Shown here: in pieces, positions 8,211-17,887 of the stretch
Numbering within the stretch: the first letter of the stretch is position 1
Layout of the letters: every line of letters starts with the position of its first letter
Assembly: GCA_038316335.1 (NCBI GenBank)
Contig: JBBQAM010000016.1
Location: 7,250-71,249 of the forward strand
Length of the DNA stretch: 64,000 nt
From: JALHST01 sp038316335
GTDB taxonomy: Bacteria; Bacteroidota; Bacteroidia; Flavobacteriales; Flavobacteriaceae
Reading direction: 5' to 3'
Position numbers and translations under genes: made by a program
Notes under the pieces: model-generated
Databases searched by the model: none
Told to the model about the DNA's origin: nothing
Seen by the model: only the letters and a program-made list of their open reading frames with translations

Positions 8211-9944
8211 ATGAAGAAATTAGCCTTTATTATAGGTATACTTTTATTTATGAGCGGTTGTTTGAGTAAACAGGAGCCAACAAAGACTGAAAAAATCCCT
8301 AATCGAAAATGGTGGAAGGAGGCCATTATCTATCAGATTTATCCCCGCAGTTTTAAGGACAGCAACGGCGATGGTATTGGCGACCTAAAAGGGATTATCC
8401 AAAAACTGGATTATATAAAAGATTTAGGGGTGACAGCGGTTTGGTTAAATCCGATCTATAGTTCACCAAATAATGATAACGGCTATGACGTCAGTGACTA
8501 TCGGAATATCATGAGCGATTTCGGAACCATGGCCGATTTTGACTTGATGCTGCAGGAAATGCATACAAGAGGAATTAAATTGGTAATGGATTTTGTAGTC
8601 AACCACAGTAGCGATCAACATGAATGGTTTACCCAATCAAGAAGCAGTCGGGACAATGCCTATCGGGATTATTATCACTGGTGGCCCGCTGAAAAAGGAA
8701 AACCGAGTCCGCGTTATAGCCTTTTTGATGCAAATGGCGATGCCTGGAAGTACGATTCACTCACCGATGCCTATTACCTGCACTATTTTTCTGCCCAACA
8801 GCCCGATCTGAATTGGGAAAATCCGAAGCTACGGCAAGAAGTATACGAAATCATGAAATTTTGGGCAGACAAGGGGGTCGACGGATTTCGACTCGACGCC
8901 TTCCAATTTGCCGCAAAGGACACCTTGTTTCCGGCAATCGATGATGATCTTGAGAAAAATTTCGTCAAATATTATGCGATGCAAGGCGATTTACATTCCT
9001 ATTTAAAGGAAATGAACGAAGCCGTCTTTAGTAAATACGATGTTATGTCGGTTGCCGAGGGGGCTGGCAGAAATTTTGAGGATGCCCATAATTTGGTCGA
9101 TGAAGACCGAAACGAATTGAACATGGCCTATGCCTTCGAGGGAGTAGACATCGCAACTCCTGAAGGATACTCTTTGGCGCAATTTAAGGAAGTTTTTTCA
9201 CGCTGGGACCATGAATTTACCGATAAAGGATGGCTTTCTATTTTTCTGGCCAACCATGATCAAGCGCGAATGGTAAGCAGGTTCGGAAACGATAGTGAGA
9301 CCTTTCGGGCCGTCTCATCGAAGCTCTTGAATACCTTTTTACTCAGCATGCGGGGCACACCCTATTGCTATTATGGGGATGAACTGGGAATGACCAATAG
9401 CTCCTTTGAAAGTATTGGGGATTATGAGGATATTGCGGCCATCAATGGCTATAAAAAAGTCGTCAACAACGGTGGGGACGTAGAAGCGTATATGAATGCC
9501 CTAAAATTCGGGTCTAGAGACAATGGCCGAACGCCCATGCAATGGGATTCAACTAAAAATGCCGATTTTACTACAGGGATCCCATGGTTGCCCGTGAATG
9601 CCAATTATAAAAACAGCAATGTTGAATTAGAGGAAAAACGTGCCAATTCGGTATTAAACCACTTTAAAAAAATGGTCAAACTTCGAAAAGATAGGCCCGT
9701 TTTTATATATGGGAAATATACACTACTTCAACCTGAACATCCCAAGATATATGCCTATACTAGGGAATTGGATTCAGAAAGGGTCGTAGTACTTCTGAAT
9801 TTTTCGGATGCTGATGCACGTATTGACTTGGCATCGACAACTACGCTTGGAGAGATACTCATCAATAATTATAACAAAGTGGTCCAAACTAAAAATAAAG
9901 TGCTGCTTAAACCTTACCAAGCCGTAGTTTTCCAACTAAAATAA
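8211..9944 (+). CDS. exported GH13 alpha-glucosidase lipoprotein
   Basis: This 577-residue GH13 enzyme has a lipobox MSGC (Cys17), so it sits on the membrane outside the cytoplasm. All conserved regions are present: DFVVNHSS (region I), GFRLDAF with nucleophile D229, VAEGAG with acid/base E283, and LANHDQ (H349, D350). The oligo-1,6-glucosidase/alpha-glucosidase subtype is suggested by WWKEAIIYQIYPRSFKDSNGDGIGDL. It would hydrolyse alpha-glucosides or malto-oligosaccharides. No SusC/SusD pair flanks it. A TATCTTTA element (about 8170) is a likely -7 box. It is a single gene; the sterol-desaturase-like gene follows 44 bases later. Confidence 0.9.
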   Translation: MKKLAFIIGILLFMSGCLSKQEPTKTEKIPNRKWWKEAIIYQIYPRSFKDSNGDGIGDLKGIIQKLDYIKDLGVTAVWLNPIYSSPNNDNGYDVSDYRNIMSDFGTMADFDLMLQEMHTRGIKLVMDFVVNHSSDQHEWFTQSRSSRDNAYRDYYHWWPAEKGKPSPRYSLFDANGDAWKYDSLTDAYYLHYFSAQQPDLNWENPKLRQEVYEIMKFWADKGVDGFRLDAFQFAAKDTLFPAIDDDLEKNFVKYYAMQGDLHSYLKEMNEAVFSKYDVMSVAEGAGRNFEDAHNLVDEDRNELNMAYAFEGVDIATPEGYSLAQFKEVFSRWDHEFTDKGWLSIFLANHDQARMVSRFGNDSETFRAVSSKLLNTFLLSMRGTPYCYYGDELGMTNSSFESIGDYEDIAAINGYKKVVNNGGDVEAYMNALKFGSRDNGRTPMQWDSTKNADFTTGIPWLPVNANYKNSNVELEEKRANSVLNHFKKMVKLRKDRPVFIYGKYTLLQPEHPKIYAYTRELDSERVVVLLNFSDADARIDLASTTTLGEILINNYNKVVQTKNKVLLKPYQAVVFQLK

Positions 9945-9988
9945 TATGGGATTGCTACCCTTTGGTACATTTTAAAAAACAGTAGTAA

Positions 9989-10819
9989 ATGGAGTCAATC
10001 ATCAATTATTTTGAAACCATCCCTTCTTGGCATCGATCGCTGATATTGGTCGGGGGGATTACTTTTTTCTGGCTTCTTGAGGGTACCGTCCCGCTCTATC
10101 GATTCACGTACAAAAAATGGCGGCATGCCCTGCCAAATTTCTTTTTTACCTTGACGACCATCATCATCAATTTTGCCTTTGCATTTGTCTTGCTCAAAAC
10201 AGCCGATTGGACGGTAGCCCATGATTTTGGCATTATTAATTGGCTGCCTGCCATGCCTTTATGGGCGTATGTCATCCTTGGCGTATTGTTGCTCGATTTC
10301 CTAGGTGCCTATCTTCCGCACTATGTAGAACACCAGGTAAAACCTTTATGGATGATCCATCTGGTACACCATACTGACCACCATGTCGATACGACCACGG
10401 CGAATCGACACCACCCTCTGGAAAGTATCATCCGGTTTGTATTTACGCTTTTTGGTGTCTTTATCATCGGGACACCGATTGGCATCATCATGCTCTATCA
10501 GTCGCTCTCGCTCGTGGCAACCCAATTTGGCCATGCAAATATTAAACTGCCCAGAAAGATCGATGCTGCGCTTAGTTGGGTGCTTGTTTCCCCCGATATG
10601 CATAAAGTGCACCATCATTACCTATTGCCGTATACCGATAGCAATTATGGTAATATCTTCTCACTCTGGGACCGCGTTTTCGGGACGTTTATGAAACTCG
10701 ACCGTGATACGATCGTGTACGGGGTAGACACTTTTCCTGACGAAATCGAGAATGCGAGTATTAAAGGGCTATTAAAACAACCTTTTAATCCCTATAGAAA
10801 ACCCACCACTGGAATTTAA
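9989..10819 (+). CDS. sterol desaturase/fatty acid hydroxylase family membrane protein
   Basis: This 276-residue integral membrane protein has the histidine clusters of the di-iron hydroxylase superfamily: HYVEH, HLVHHTDHH, RHHP, and the late HKVHHHY. Four to five hydrophobic helices flank them. The likely activity is hydroxylation or desaturation of a lipid; the substrate cannot be assigned. It may be cotranscribed with the GH13 gene (44-base gap), though the functions look unrelated. Downstream, a weak hairpin followed by CCTATTTTC (about 10880-10905) may end the transcript. Confidence 0.85.
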   Translation: MESIINYFETIPSWHRSLILVGGITFFWLLEGTVPLYRFTYKKWRHALPNFFFTLTTIIINFAFAFVLLKTADWTVAHDFGIINWLPAMPLWAYVILGVLLLDFLGAYLPHYVEHQVKPLWMIHLVHHTDHHVDTTTANRHHPLESIIRFVFTLFGVFIIGTPIGIIMLYQSLSLVATQFGHANIKLPRKIDAALSWVLVSPDMHKVHHHYLLPYTDSNYGNIFSLWDRVFGTFMKLDRDTIVYGVDTFPDEIENASIKGLLKQPFNPYRKPTTGI

Positions 10820-11032
10820 AGAGTTTTTCCGTTGATTTTTTCTTTCCTTTTAAGATTTTGGAATCTTAGCTGGGGTTTCAGCATTTCGTGGATGCGCCTA
10901 TTTTCATAATGGCCCTCGTTATAGGGCACAAATCATGTTTAAAATTCGTGCGTATCAATTTGAAATCTGTTATAGTGAAGTAGTGTGTGCCAATTGCATT
11001 TTTGTGATTTCAAAAGCGAAGGCTTCCTAAAC

Positions 11033-12298
11033 TTACTCGGGATACATCAAATATTTTCCCCTGATGACCTTAAACTTCTCCAAATCGGGCTGCCAGGTTT
11101 GCTTGATTTCTGATTCGGTCATCCCTGCTTCGATCTGTTGCTGCAATAAAATAGTACCTGCATGTTTGGTAAACCCAGCGGTGTTGAAGACCAAACTCTT
11201 GTCGTTGGCATGGGTATAGGCATCAAGTAGCCATCGTAAGGATACTTCACTCATTCTCTCGATTTTTGACAAATCCCTCCCATAGCATAACTTCCCTTTT
11301 TGCTTAGGCTCCTTGGCACCAAAATTCGGTTCGGGGGTATACGAAAAATCATAGCTAAGCGAATCCAAAAAAGGAGCCCCATAGCGTTGAAACTGATATT
11401 CAGTGCCGCGTCCTGCATTGATATTCGTGCCTTCGAAAAGTCCCATACTGGGATATAGATTTATGGCCACATCATTGGGTAGATTTGGAGAGGGGCGAAT
11501 CGCCACATGATAGGTTGATTGGTGGGTCCAATTTTCCAATGGAATTACAGTAAGATCTGCTTTCACGCCATTTTTCAACCAGCCTTCCCCGTTGATCATT
11601 TGAGCGTATTCCCCGATGGTCATGCCATATACCAGCGGGATCGGGGTCATTCCTAAAAATCCCTCGTTTTCCGGTTCCATGGTCGGGCCATCTACATAGT
11701 GTCCGTTCGGGTTGGGGCGGTCTAACACTACAATAGGGACTCCATTTTCGGCACATGCTTCCATTACCAATTGTAGCGTTGCGATATACGTATAAAATCG
11801 CACGCCGACATCCTGGATATCGAACACTACAAGGTCGATGTTTTTAAGTTGTTCGGCCGTAGGCTTGCGATTTTTTCCATACAGGGAAATTATGGGCAGT
11901 CCGGTTTTTGCATCTGCGCTATCGATAACCTTTTCCCCGGCATCGGCCTCCCCTCGAAAACCATGTTCAGGAGCGAAAACCTTTTTGATGGCCACTTGCA
12001 ATGCAAGTAACGAATCGACCAGATGGGTTGTTCGAATGTTTTCCGATGATCCGCTAACGTATTCCCTGAAAATAACACTGGTCTGGTTGGCAACCACGGC
12101 AATGTGTTTCCCTTGCAACAAGGGCACATAGGCCTCGATCCTATTGGCGGCAACGCGCAAGGGAGCAGCTTGCGACGTTTCCGATTTGGGCTGTTGTGCT
12201 TCAATCTGACTTTTTATTTCCTTCGCATGGTTTCCACAGGTTGAACCTATCAAAACCCATAATAAAACTGTATTTTTGAAACCGGATAAAAGCGCCAT
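11033..12298 (-). CDS. namZ: DUF1343 exo-beta-N-acetylmuramidase-like lipoprotein
   Basis: This 421-residue protein carries a lipobox IGSTC (Cys21). It matches the DUF1343/NamZ family: GKHIAVVANQTSV, KKVFAPEHGFRGEADAGE, ISLYGKNRKPT, and VVFDIQDVGVRFYTYI. Characterised NamZ enzymes remove terminal N-acetylmuramic acid from peptidoglycan fragments (GH171), so a role in cell-wall recycling is likely. Its ATG is separated by only 3 bases from the start codon of the divergent permease gene, so each promoter must lie inside the neighbour's coding region. Confidence 0.85.
   Translation of the reverse strand: MALLSGFKNTVLLWVLIGSTCGNHAKEIKSQIEAQQPKSETSQAAPLRVAANRIEAYVPLLQGKHIAVVANQTSVIFREYVSGSSENIRTTHLVDSLLALQVAIKKVFAPEHGFRGEADAGEKVIDSADAKTGLPIISLYGKNRKPTAEQLKNIDLVVFDIQDVGVRFYTYIATLQLVMEACAENGVPIVVLDRPNPNGHYVDGPTMEPENEGFLGMTPIPLVYGMTIGEYAQMINGEGWLKNGVKADLTVIPLENWTHQSTYHVAIRPSPNLPNDVAINLYPSMGLFEGTNINAGRGTEYQFQRYGAPFLDSLSYDFSYTPEPNFGAKEPKQKGKLCYGRDLSKIERMSEVSLRWLLDAYTHANDKSLVFNTAGFTKHAGTILLQQQIEAGMTESEIKQTWQPDLEKFKVIRGKYLMYPE
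12271..12278 (+). promoter_or_regulatory. -7 promoter box inside the NamZ coding region
   Basis: TATTTTTG is a full match to TAnnTTTG, 23 bases upstream of the permease start at 12302. No good -33 TTTG is seen at the right distance. It overlaps the signal-peptide codons of the opposite-strand gene. Confidence 0.4.
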
Positions 12299-12301
12299 AA
12301 T

Positions 12302-13543
12302 TTGAATTTAGAATATTTTATAGCCAAGCGACTCATTAGGGGTAGAGAGCATAAAATTAGTATATCCGCACCGATAATAAAAATAGCGATTGCCGCTATT
12401 GCCTTAGGGATTATCATGATGCTGATTGCCATTGCTACTGGTATAGGCCTTCAATACAAAATACGTGAAAAGGTTTCGGCATTTAATGGCCATATACAGA
12501 TTACGAATTATGACAATAATTTCTCGGAGGTTTCGGTTGCCCCAGTTTCGGTACATCAAGACTTTTATCCGGAATTTAAAAATGTGGAGGGTGTGGCACA
12601 TGTGCAGGCCATCGCGAACAAAGGGGGAATCATTCGTACTGAGGATACCTTTGAAGGTGTCATCGCCAAAGGGGTGGGCGCCGATTATAATTGGAAGGTC
12701 TTTGAGGAGTTTTTAGTGGCCGGTCGGCTACCTGATTATTCTGGGGAGTTGAATGATGAGGTTTTGATGTCGCGGCTTATGGCCAATCGTCTGGACCTAA
12801 AGACCGGGGATTCTTTTTTTGCATTTTTTTTGAAGGATGATGACCCAGATCAGATTCCCAATCAACGAAAATTTACGATTAGCGGGCTGTACGATAGCGG
12901 TTTTGAAGAAATCGACGGTCAATACATCCTAATAGATATCCGTCATATTCAGCGAATGAATAAATGGGCAACCGATCAAGTTGGCGGCTTCGAGGTGTTT
13001 TTGACCAGTTTTGACGATATTGATGCGAAAGCCAAGGAAATCTACGGAAAAACCTTGTCTGATTTGGATACACAAACCATCAAGGATAAATATCGAAAAA
13101 TATTTGAATGGATCGGCTTGTTCGATTTTAACATCGGCATTATTATCGGTATAATGATCATTGTAGGGGGCATTAATATGATTACCGCCCTTTTGGTCCT
13201 CATCTTAGAACGTACTCAGATGATTGGCATATTAAAGGCCTTGGGCACGACCAGCTGGAGCATTCGTAAAGTTTTTCTATACAATGCGGCCTATTTGATC
13301 GGGATTGGCCTCCTTTGGGGAAATGCCATTGGTCTTGGCATTATTTGGGCACAGGACACCTATAAATTTTTAAAATTTCCGAATCCGAAGGAATATTATA
13401 TCGATTATATTCCAGTACACATTGACGTTGCGACCGTGCTATTATTAAATATAGGGGTTTTGTTACTTTGTTTGTTGATGCTTTTAGTGCCCTCCTATAT
13501 TATCACTAAAATTACGCCCGTACAGGCAATTAAGTTTGAATAA
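12302..13543 (+). CDS. FtsX/LolE-type ABC transporter permease
   Basis: This 413-residue protein has the MacB/LolCE layout: one N-terminal helix (about 23-47), a large periplasmic domain (about 50-270), then three helices (about 275-300, 325-350, 375-400) and the end SYIITKITPVQAIKFE typical of FtsX domains. It likely works with a LolD-like ATPase encoded elsewhere, in lipoprotein release or a related process. The start is a TTG, supported by MNLEYFIAKRLI, the usual beginning in Bacteroidota homologues. Confidence 0.87.
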   Translation: MNLEYFIAKRLIRGREHKISISAPIIKIAIAAIALGIIMMLIAIATGIGLQYKIREKVSAFNGHIQITNYDNNFSEVSVAPVSVHQDFYPEFKNVEGVAHVQAIANKGGIIRTEDTFEGVIAKGVGADYNWKVFEEFLVAGRLPDYSGELNDEVLMSRLMANRLDLKTGDSFFAFFLKDDDPDQIPNQRKFTISGLYDSGFEEIDGQYILIDIRHIQRMNKWATDQVGGFEVFLTSFDDIDAKAKEIYGKTLSDLDTQTIKDKYRKIFEWIGLFDFNIGIIIGIMIIVGGINMITALLVLILERTQMIGILKALGTTSWSIRKVFLYNAAYLIGIGLLWGNAIGLGIIWAQDTYKFLKFPNPKEYYIDYIPVHIDVATVLLLNIGVLLLCLLMLLVPSYIITKITPVQAIKFE

Positions 13544-13681
13544 ATAGGGTTTTGGGCTTAAGAGTCAATACCTTGGAAGTTTAGGAATGGAGTTGGTCTA
13601 GGGTACCTTTTCCGGACTTTTTGGGAGTAACGACTGCATTTTAATGATTTTTATTCAACCACAGGCAAGCGATTATTGCAT

Positions 13682-14662
13682 ATGAGATACGCAAAAAACA
13701 TACTTGAAACCATTGGAAATACCCCTTTGGTAAAGATCAATTTCCTTACTGCCGAACTACCGTGTTTGGTCTTGGCAAAATATGAGACCTTTAATCCGGG
13801 AAACTCTACCAAGGACCGAATGGCACTTCAAATGATCGAAGATGCAGAGCGACAGGGACTGCTTAAACCAGGTAGCACCATTGTAGAAGGAACCTCTGGG
13901 AATACGGGCATGGGGCTCGCCCTGGCTGCGACGGTAAAAGGGTATAAACTCATATGCGTCATTACCGATAAGCAATCCCAGGAAAAAATAGATATCCTGC
14001 GAGCCATGGGTAGTGAGGTTGTGGTGTGCCCTACTGATGTGGCACCAGATGATCCCCAAAGCTACTATTCGACGGCGCGACGACTGGCCACTGAGATCCC
14101 GAATGCATGGTATGCCAACCAATATGATAATCTCTCGAATACGAAAGCCCACTTTTTGACCACCGGTCCGGAAATATGGGAACAGACCGATGGTAAGGTC
14201 ACTCATTTTGTCGTTGGTGTGGGAACCGGCGGTACGGTTTCAGGTGTTGGGACCTACCTTAAATCTAAAAACCCGGAAATCAAGGTTTGGGGCGTAGACA
14301 CGTACGGATCGGTTTTTAAAAAATACCACGAAACCGGTATTTTTGACGAAAATGAAATATATCCCTATAGTACAGAAGGCATCGGTGAGGATATCCTTCC
14401 CAAAAACGTAAATTTTGACATTATTGATGGCTTTACCAAGGTGAGCGATAAGGATGCCGCCCTCTATACCCGGAAATTGGCTTCTGAAGAGGCCATGTTT
14501 TTAGGAAATTCAGCAGGTGCTGCAATTAAAGGGGTGCTGCAATTGAAGGAACATTTCAAAAAGAAGGACGTTGTTGTGGTTTTGTTCCACGATCACGGTA
14601 GTCGGTACGTGGGCAAGATATTCAATGATCGTTGGATGAAGGAAAAGGGGTTTCTAGAATAG
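13682..14662 (+). CDS. PLP-dependent cysteine synthase / cystathionine beta-synthase family
   Basis: This 326-residue fold-type II PLP enzyme has the Schiff-base lysine in NPGNSTKDR (about K43), the phosphate-near loop EGTSGNTGMG, and the PLP phosphate loop VGTGGTVSGVG. It lacks the CBS regulatory domains. The likely reaction is O-acetylserine (or serine) plus a thiol to cysteine or cystathionine. ATG at 13682 (MRYAKNILETIGNTPLV) fits homologues; a TTG two codons upstream is less likely. An aldose-epimerase-like gene and a Crp-type regulator follow with short gaps (18 and 5 bases), forming a probable operon. Confidence 0.88.
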   Translation: MRYAKNILETIGNTPLVKINFLTAELPCLVLAKYETFNPGNSTKDRMALQMIEDAERQGLLKPGSTIVEGTSGNTGMGLALAATVKGYKLICVITDKQSQEKIDILRAMGSEVVVCPTDVAPDDPQSYYSTARRLATEIPNAWYANQYDNLSNTKAHFLTTGPEIWEQTDGKVTHFVVGVGTGGTVSGVGTYLKSKNPEIKVWGVDTYGSVFKKYHETGIFDENEIYPYSTEGIGEDILPKNVNFDIIDGFTKVSDKDAALYTRKLASEEAMFLGNSAGAAIKGVLQLKEHFKKKDVVVVLFHDHGSRYVGKIFNDRWMKEKGFLE

Positions 14663-14680
14663 TTAACGTATGTAATTTAT

Positions 14681-15460
14681 ATGCTATCGTCAATAACATT
14701 GAAAAATCAGGTTGCCTTGATTAGTTCAGGTGAATTAACCAGCTATCAAATAAGCGGGTACGAATTCATCCATCAAAAGGGAAGTCCCGGGTGGCGCAAT
14801 TCGGATACCGAAATGTTCCCCATTATCGGCCCGACCTCAGAATCTGATTTTCAAGTGCACACGCCACGAGGGGCCGCGGTGCAGGATCAACACGGCTTAC
14901 TTCGCGAACTGCACTACCAGCTCATCGATCAAAATACTACCGAAGTTCGCTACCGAAAGATCTATTCCGCGGGAACCCTGGTATCCAACTCAAAGTTTCC
15001 CGAAAAATCAAAGGTCGAGACCTTGTTCTGGCCGTATGATTTTCAATTCGAAAAGCTTTTTGAGCTTACAGAATCAGGTCTGACGATTACGTTTAAGATT
15101 GCCGGCGAAAAAGGCATGCCCTTTATGCTTGGCTATCATCCTGCATTTAAACTAGCTACCGAAAGACCCATTTTGAACGCTGGGAAAAGAACGATATCCC
15201 TTGGTGATGTATTGGAAGTTGGAAGTAGGGCACTTCAAGTGGCCGATTGTAATGAAATAATAATAAACGACCGCGAGCGACTACGGATACGCACAACGGG
15301 ATTTCGTCATTTTATGTTATGGACCGAGGTTCCGAATATGATCTGTATTGAACCGATCACGTTCTACCCGTATGCGGTTTCCCAGGATACTTTAGAACAA
15401 GGGTTTCAATTCTTAAACAAGGCAGCCAAAGAATTTACGGTGAACCTCACTATTTTATAA
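14681..15460 (+). CDS. aldose 1-epimerase family protein
   Basis: This 259-residue beta-sandwich protein of the galactose mutarotase superfamily has WRNSDTEMFPIIGPT near the N-terminus, a conserved His in LGYHPAF (about H148), and ICIEPIT with a probable catalytic Glu near the C-terminus. It probably interconverts anomers of a sugar or sugar phosphate. It is shorter than GalM but normal for the YihR/YeaD-like branch. It lies between a cysteine synthase gene and a Crp-family regulator. Confidence 0.82.
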   Translation: MLSSITLKNQVALISSGELTSYQISGYEFIHQKGSPGWRNSDTEMFPIIGPTSESDFQVHTPRGAAVQDQHGLLRELHYQLIDQNTTEVRYRKIYSAGTLVSNSKFPEKSKVETLFWPYDFQFEKLFELTESGLTITFKIAGEKGMPFMLGYHPAFKLATERPILNAGKRTISLGDVLEVGSRALQVADCNEIIINDRERLRIRTTGFRHFMLWTEVPNMICIEPITFYPYAVSQDTLEQGFQFLNKAAKEFTVNLTIL

Positions 15461-15465
15461 GAACA

Positions 15466-16107
15466 ATGAACACGTTAACCGAAACATTAAATCAAAATTA
15501 TGGATACCTATTTGAAGCGCCTTTATTGAAGGAAATCGAGCAGGTTGGGGGCTATAAAAAAGTCAAGCAAGGTGATATTCTACTCGATATTGGCGAACCT
15601 ATAGCCAAGATGCCCCTGCTTCTCCATGGGGCTATCAAAATATTGCGGGAAGATGATAATGGCGATGAACTGCTGCTCTATTTTTTAGAGCGTGGCGACT
15701 CTTGTGCCATGACTTTTTCCTGCTGTATGGGCAAAAAGAAAAGCGAGATCCGTGCCGTCGCCGAAACCGATGCCGAATTGATTATGATTCCGGTTGAGAA
15801 TATGCAGATTTGGATGGGGAAATACCCAAGTTGGCAACAATTTATTCTCGACAGCTATCATACTCGCATCACAGAATTATTCGAAACGATCGATACCTTG
15901 GCCTTTATGAAGATGGATGAACGTCTATTAAAACATTTGCAGGACAAGGCGAAGGTGAACCAAGACGAAATGATTCAAAGTACCCATCAGGAAATTGCCT
16001 ATGATCTGAACACTTCACGGGTCGTTATTTCACGACTCTTGAAAAAATTGGAGAAGGAAGGGAAAATTAAAATGTACCGCAACCAGATTGAGGTAATCGA
16101 ATTGTAA
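15466..16107 (+). CDS. Crp/Fnr family transcription regulator
   Basis: This 213-residue protein has an N-terminal cyclic-nucleotide-binding-like beta-roll (about 20-120) and a C-terminal winged helix-turn-helix (about 150-205, THQEIAYDLNTSRVVISRLLKKLEKEG). Cysteines C86, C91 and C92 in DSCAMTFSCCMGKKKSE might sense redox state or metal; that is inference. It ends an operon with the cysteine synthase and epimerase-like genes, so it may regulate them or a wider sulfur or carbon response. Confidence 0.88.
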   Translation: MNTLTETLNQNYGYLFEAPLLKEIEQVGGYKKVKQGDILLDIGEPIAKMPLLLHGAIKILREDDNGDELLLYFLERGDSCAMTFSCCMGKKKSEIRAVAETDAELIMIPVENMQIWMGKYPSWQQFILDSYHTRITELFETIDTLAFMKMDERLLKHLQDKAKVNQDEMIQSTHQEIAYDLNTSRVVISRLLKKLEKEGKIKMYRNQIEVIEL

Positions 16108-16225
16108 GAGGCGACCACGAGTCAAGGAAATGGGTCGTAATAACGAGCAATTAAAAATTTATATCCAATAAAACGGGCATCCTAATGATAGGACGCCTAT
16201 TTTCATAACATAATATTTCAAAGGG

Positions 16226-17887
16226 ATGAAGCGGCAAATTCTTAAAATTAGTGGGGTTTTTATTTTTTTCTGTTTAGCGAATTTACGATCTGGCCTTGGG
16301 CAGACAGAAAATCGGCCACCTGATGGCTATGGGCAATTGGTTGCCCTATTCAGCGATTGGCGCACGTTTGAAAGACCCCCGATGCTACATGGGGCACCCG
16401 ATTATACGGCCGAGGCCTTCGATAAGCGTGGGCCCATGTTCAAAAAACTGCAGGCAGATTTGCAGGCTTTGGATACGGTGGGTTGGGCCATTTCCCAACA
16501 AATAGATTGGCGCATCGTACAGGCCGAAATGAATGGGTATGACTTCAATCTTCGCATTCTTAAACCCTGGGCGCGTGATCCGGCATTCTATAAATCGTTT
16601 TTTACCGAACGCAGCGATGTCCCGGCTCATGAAGGGCCTACACACCATATGATTACCGATATCTGGACCTATAGTTTTCCGTTAATCGCAGCCGAAAAAG
16701 ACAGGCTTTTGGCAGACCTTCGTATAATCGCCCCTTTAAACGACCAAGCCAAGAAAAATCTTACCGGAAATGCACGGGAACTTTGGGTTGCCGGTATTCG
16801 GGTCATTCAGACCCAAAGCGAGGAACTAAAGACGCTCCTCGACCAGCCTAAGGTTGCAGAGGACCCAGAGCTTGTGGCGACTATTCAAGCAGCCATAGCA
16901 TCTACCGATGATTTAGCCGGTTGGCTCCAAAAAGAGGCTAAGACAAAAACTGGACCTTCCGGTATCGGAAAGGACAATTACACCTGGTATCTGCAAAATG
17001 TGAACCTAGTGCCCTTAACCTGGGACGATGAGGTCATGTTGTTGAAGCGTGAACTGGCCAGGGCATGGTCATCCTTGAAATTGGAGGAACAACGCAATCA
17101 GGATTTGCCCCCACTTGTTGCGGCCGATTCCCCCGAAACCTATGATGCACGGGCGGAAGCATCGGCAAATGATCTCCTCACATTTTTAGAGGAGCACGAT
17201 ATCTTAACGGTAAAAGATTATTTCGGACCGGCTTTGCGTGAACATTTGGGTAGTTTTGTTCCAATTGAACGGCGTAATTTTTTCCTTATAACCGAACATT
17301 TCGATCCTCGCCCGCTTTATTCACATTTTTATCATTGGTTTGAATTGGCACGAATGGAAAAGGAGCCCAATGCCAGTATAATACGTCGGGGCCCTTTATT
17401 GTATAATATTTTTGCAGTTCGTAACGAAGGCATGGCCACTGCGGCAGAAGAGCTCTTTATGCAGGCGGGGCTGTATGATAAAGAACCAAGGGTACGGGAA
17501 ATCGTTTATATCATGATTGCACAACGGGCTGCCCGTGGTTTGGGTTCCCTATATGCGCAGGCCAATGACATGACCATGGAGCAGGCCGGAAGTATTCACT
17601 CGGAGTTTACACCGCGGGGTTGGATGAAGACCGAAAAAGAATTGTTGCTTTTTGAGCAGCACCTTTATCTGCGGCAACCCGGGTACGGCACTAGCTACAT
17701 TACCGGGAAATATCTGATCGAGGCCGCCTTGGCCGATTACGCCCGATTACAGGAAGAACGAAAACTTCCCTTTCATATCAAGGACTTCTTTGACAAAATG
17801 AATGCCATTGGCAATATTCCAGTATCCTTGGGACATTGGCAACTGACCGGGCATCATAATTTTATGGGTGGACTAAAAAATGAATAA
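16226..17887 (+). CDS. DUF885-like secreted hydrolase
   Basis: This 553-residue protein has a signal peptide (MKRQILKISGVFIFFCLANL, cleavage near GLG-QTE). The C-terminal half matches DUF885: NEGMATAAEELFMQAGLYD in place of the usual EGWALYAE zinc-type motif, followed by QPGYGTSYITGKYLIEAAL and KDFFDKMNAIGNIPVSLGHW. DUF885 proteins are thought to be metal-dependent peptidase or hydrolase relatives. The next gene, an APC amino-acid transporter, overlaps its 3' end by 8 bases, so the two are translationally coupled and the hydrolase may release the transported compound. Confidence 0.7.
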   Translation: MKRQILKISGVFIFFCLANLRSGLGQTENRPPDGYGQLVALFSDWRTFERPPMLHGAPDYTAEAFDKRGPMFKKLQADLQALDTVGWAISQQIDWRIVQAEMNGYDFNLRILKPWARDPAFYKSFFTERSDVPAHEGPTHHMITDIWTYSFPLIAAEKDRLLADLRIIAPLNDQAKKNLTGNARELWVAGIRVIQTQSEELKTLLDQPKVAEDPELVATIQAAIASTDDLAGWLQKEAKTKTGPSGIGKDNYTWYLQNVNLVPLTWDDEVMLLKRELARAWSSLKLEEQRNQDLPPLVAADSPETYDARAEASANDLLTFLEEHDILTVKDYFGPALREHLGSFVPIERRNFFLITEHFDPRPLYSHFYHWFELARMEKEPNASIIRRGPLLYNIFAVRNEGMATAAEELFMQAGLYDKEPRVREIVYIMIAQRAARGLGSLYAQANDMTMEQAGSIHSEFTPRGWMKTEKELLLFEQHLYLRQPGYGTSYITGKYLIEAALADYARLQEERKLPFHIKDFFDKMNAIGNIPVSLGHWQLTGHHNFMGGLKNE

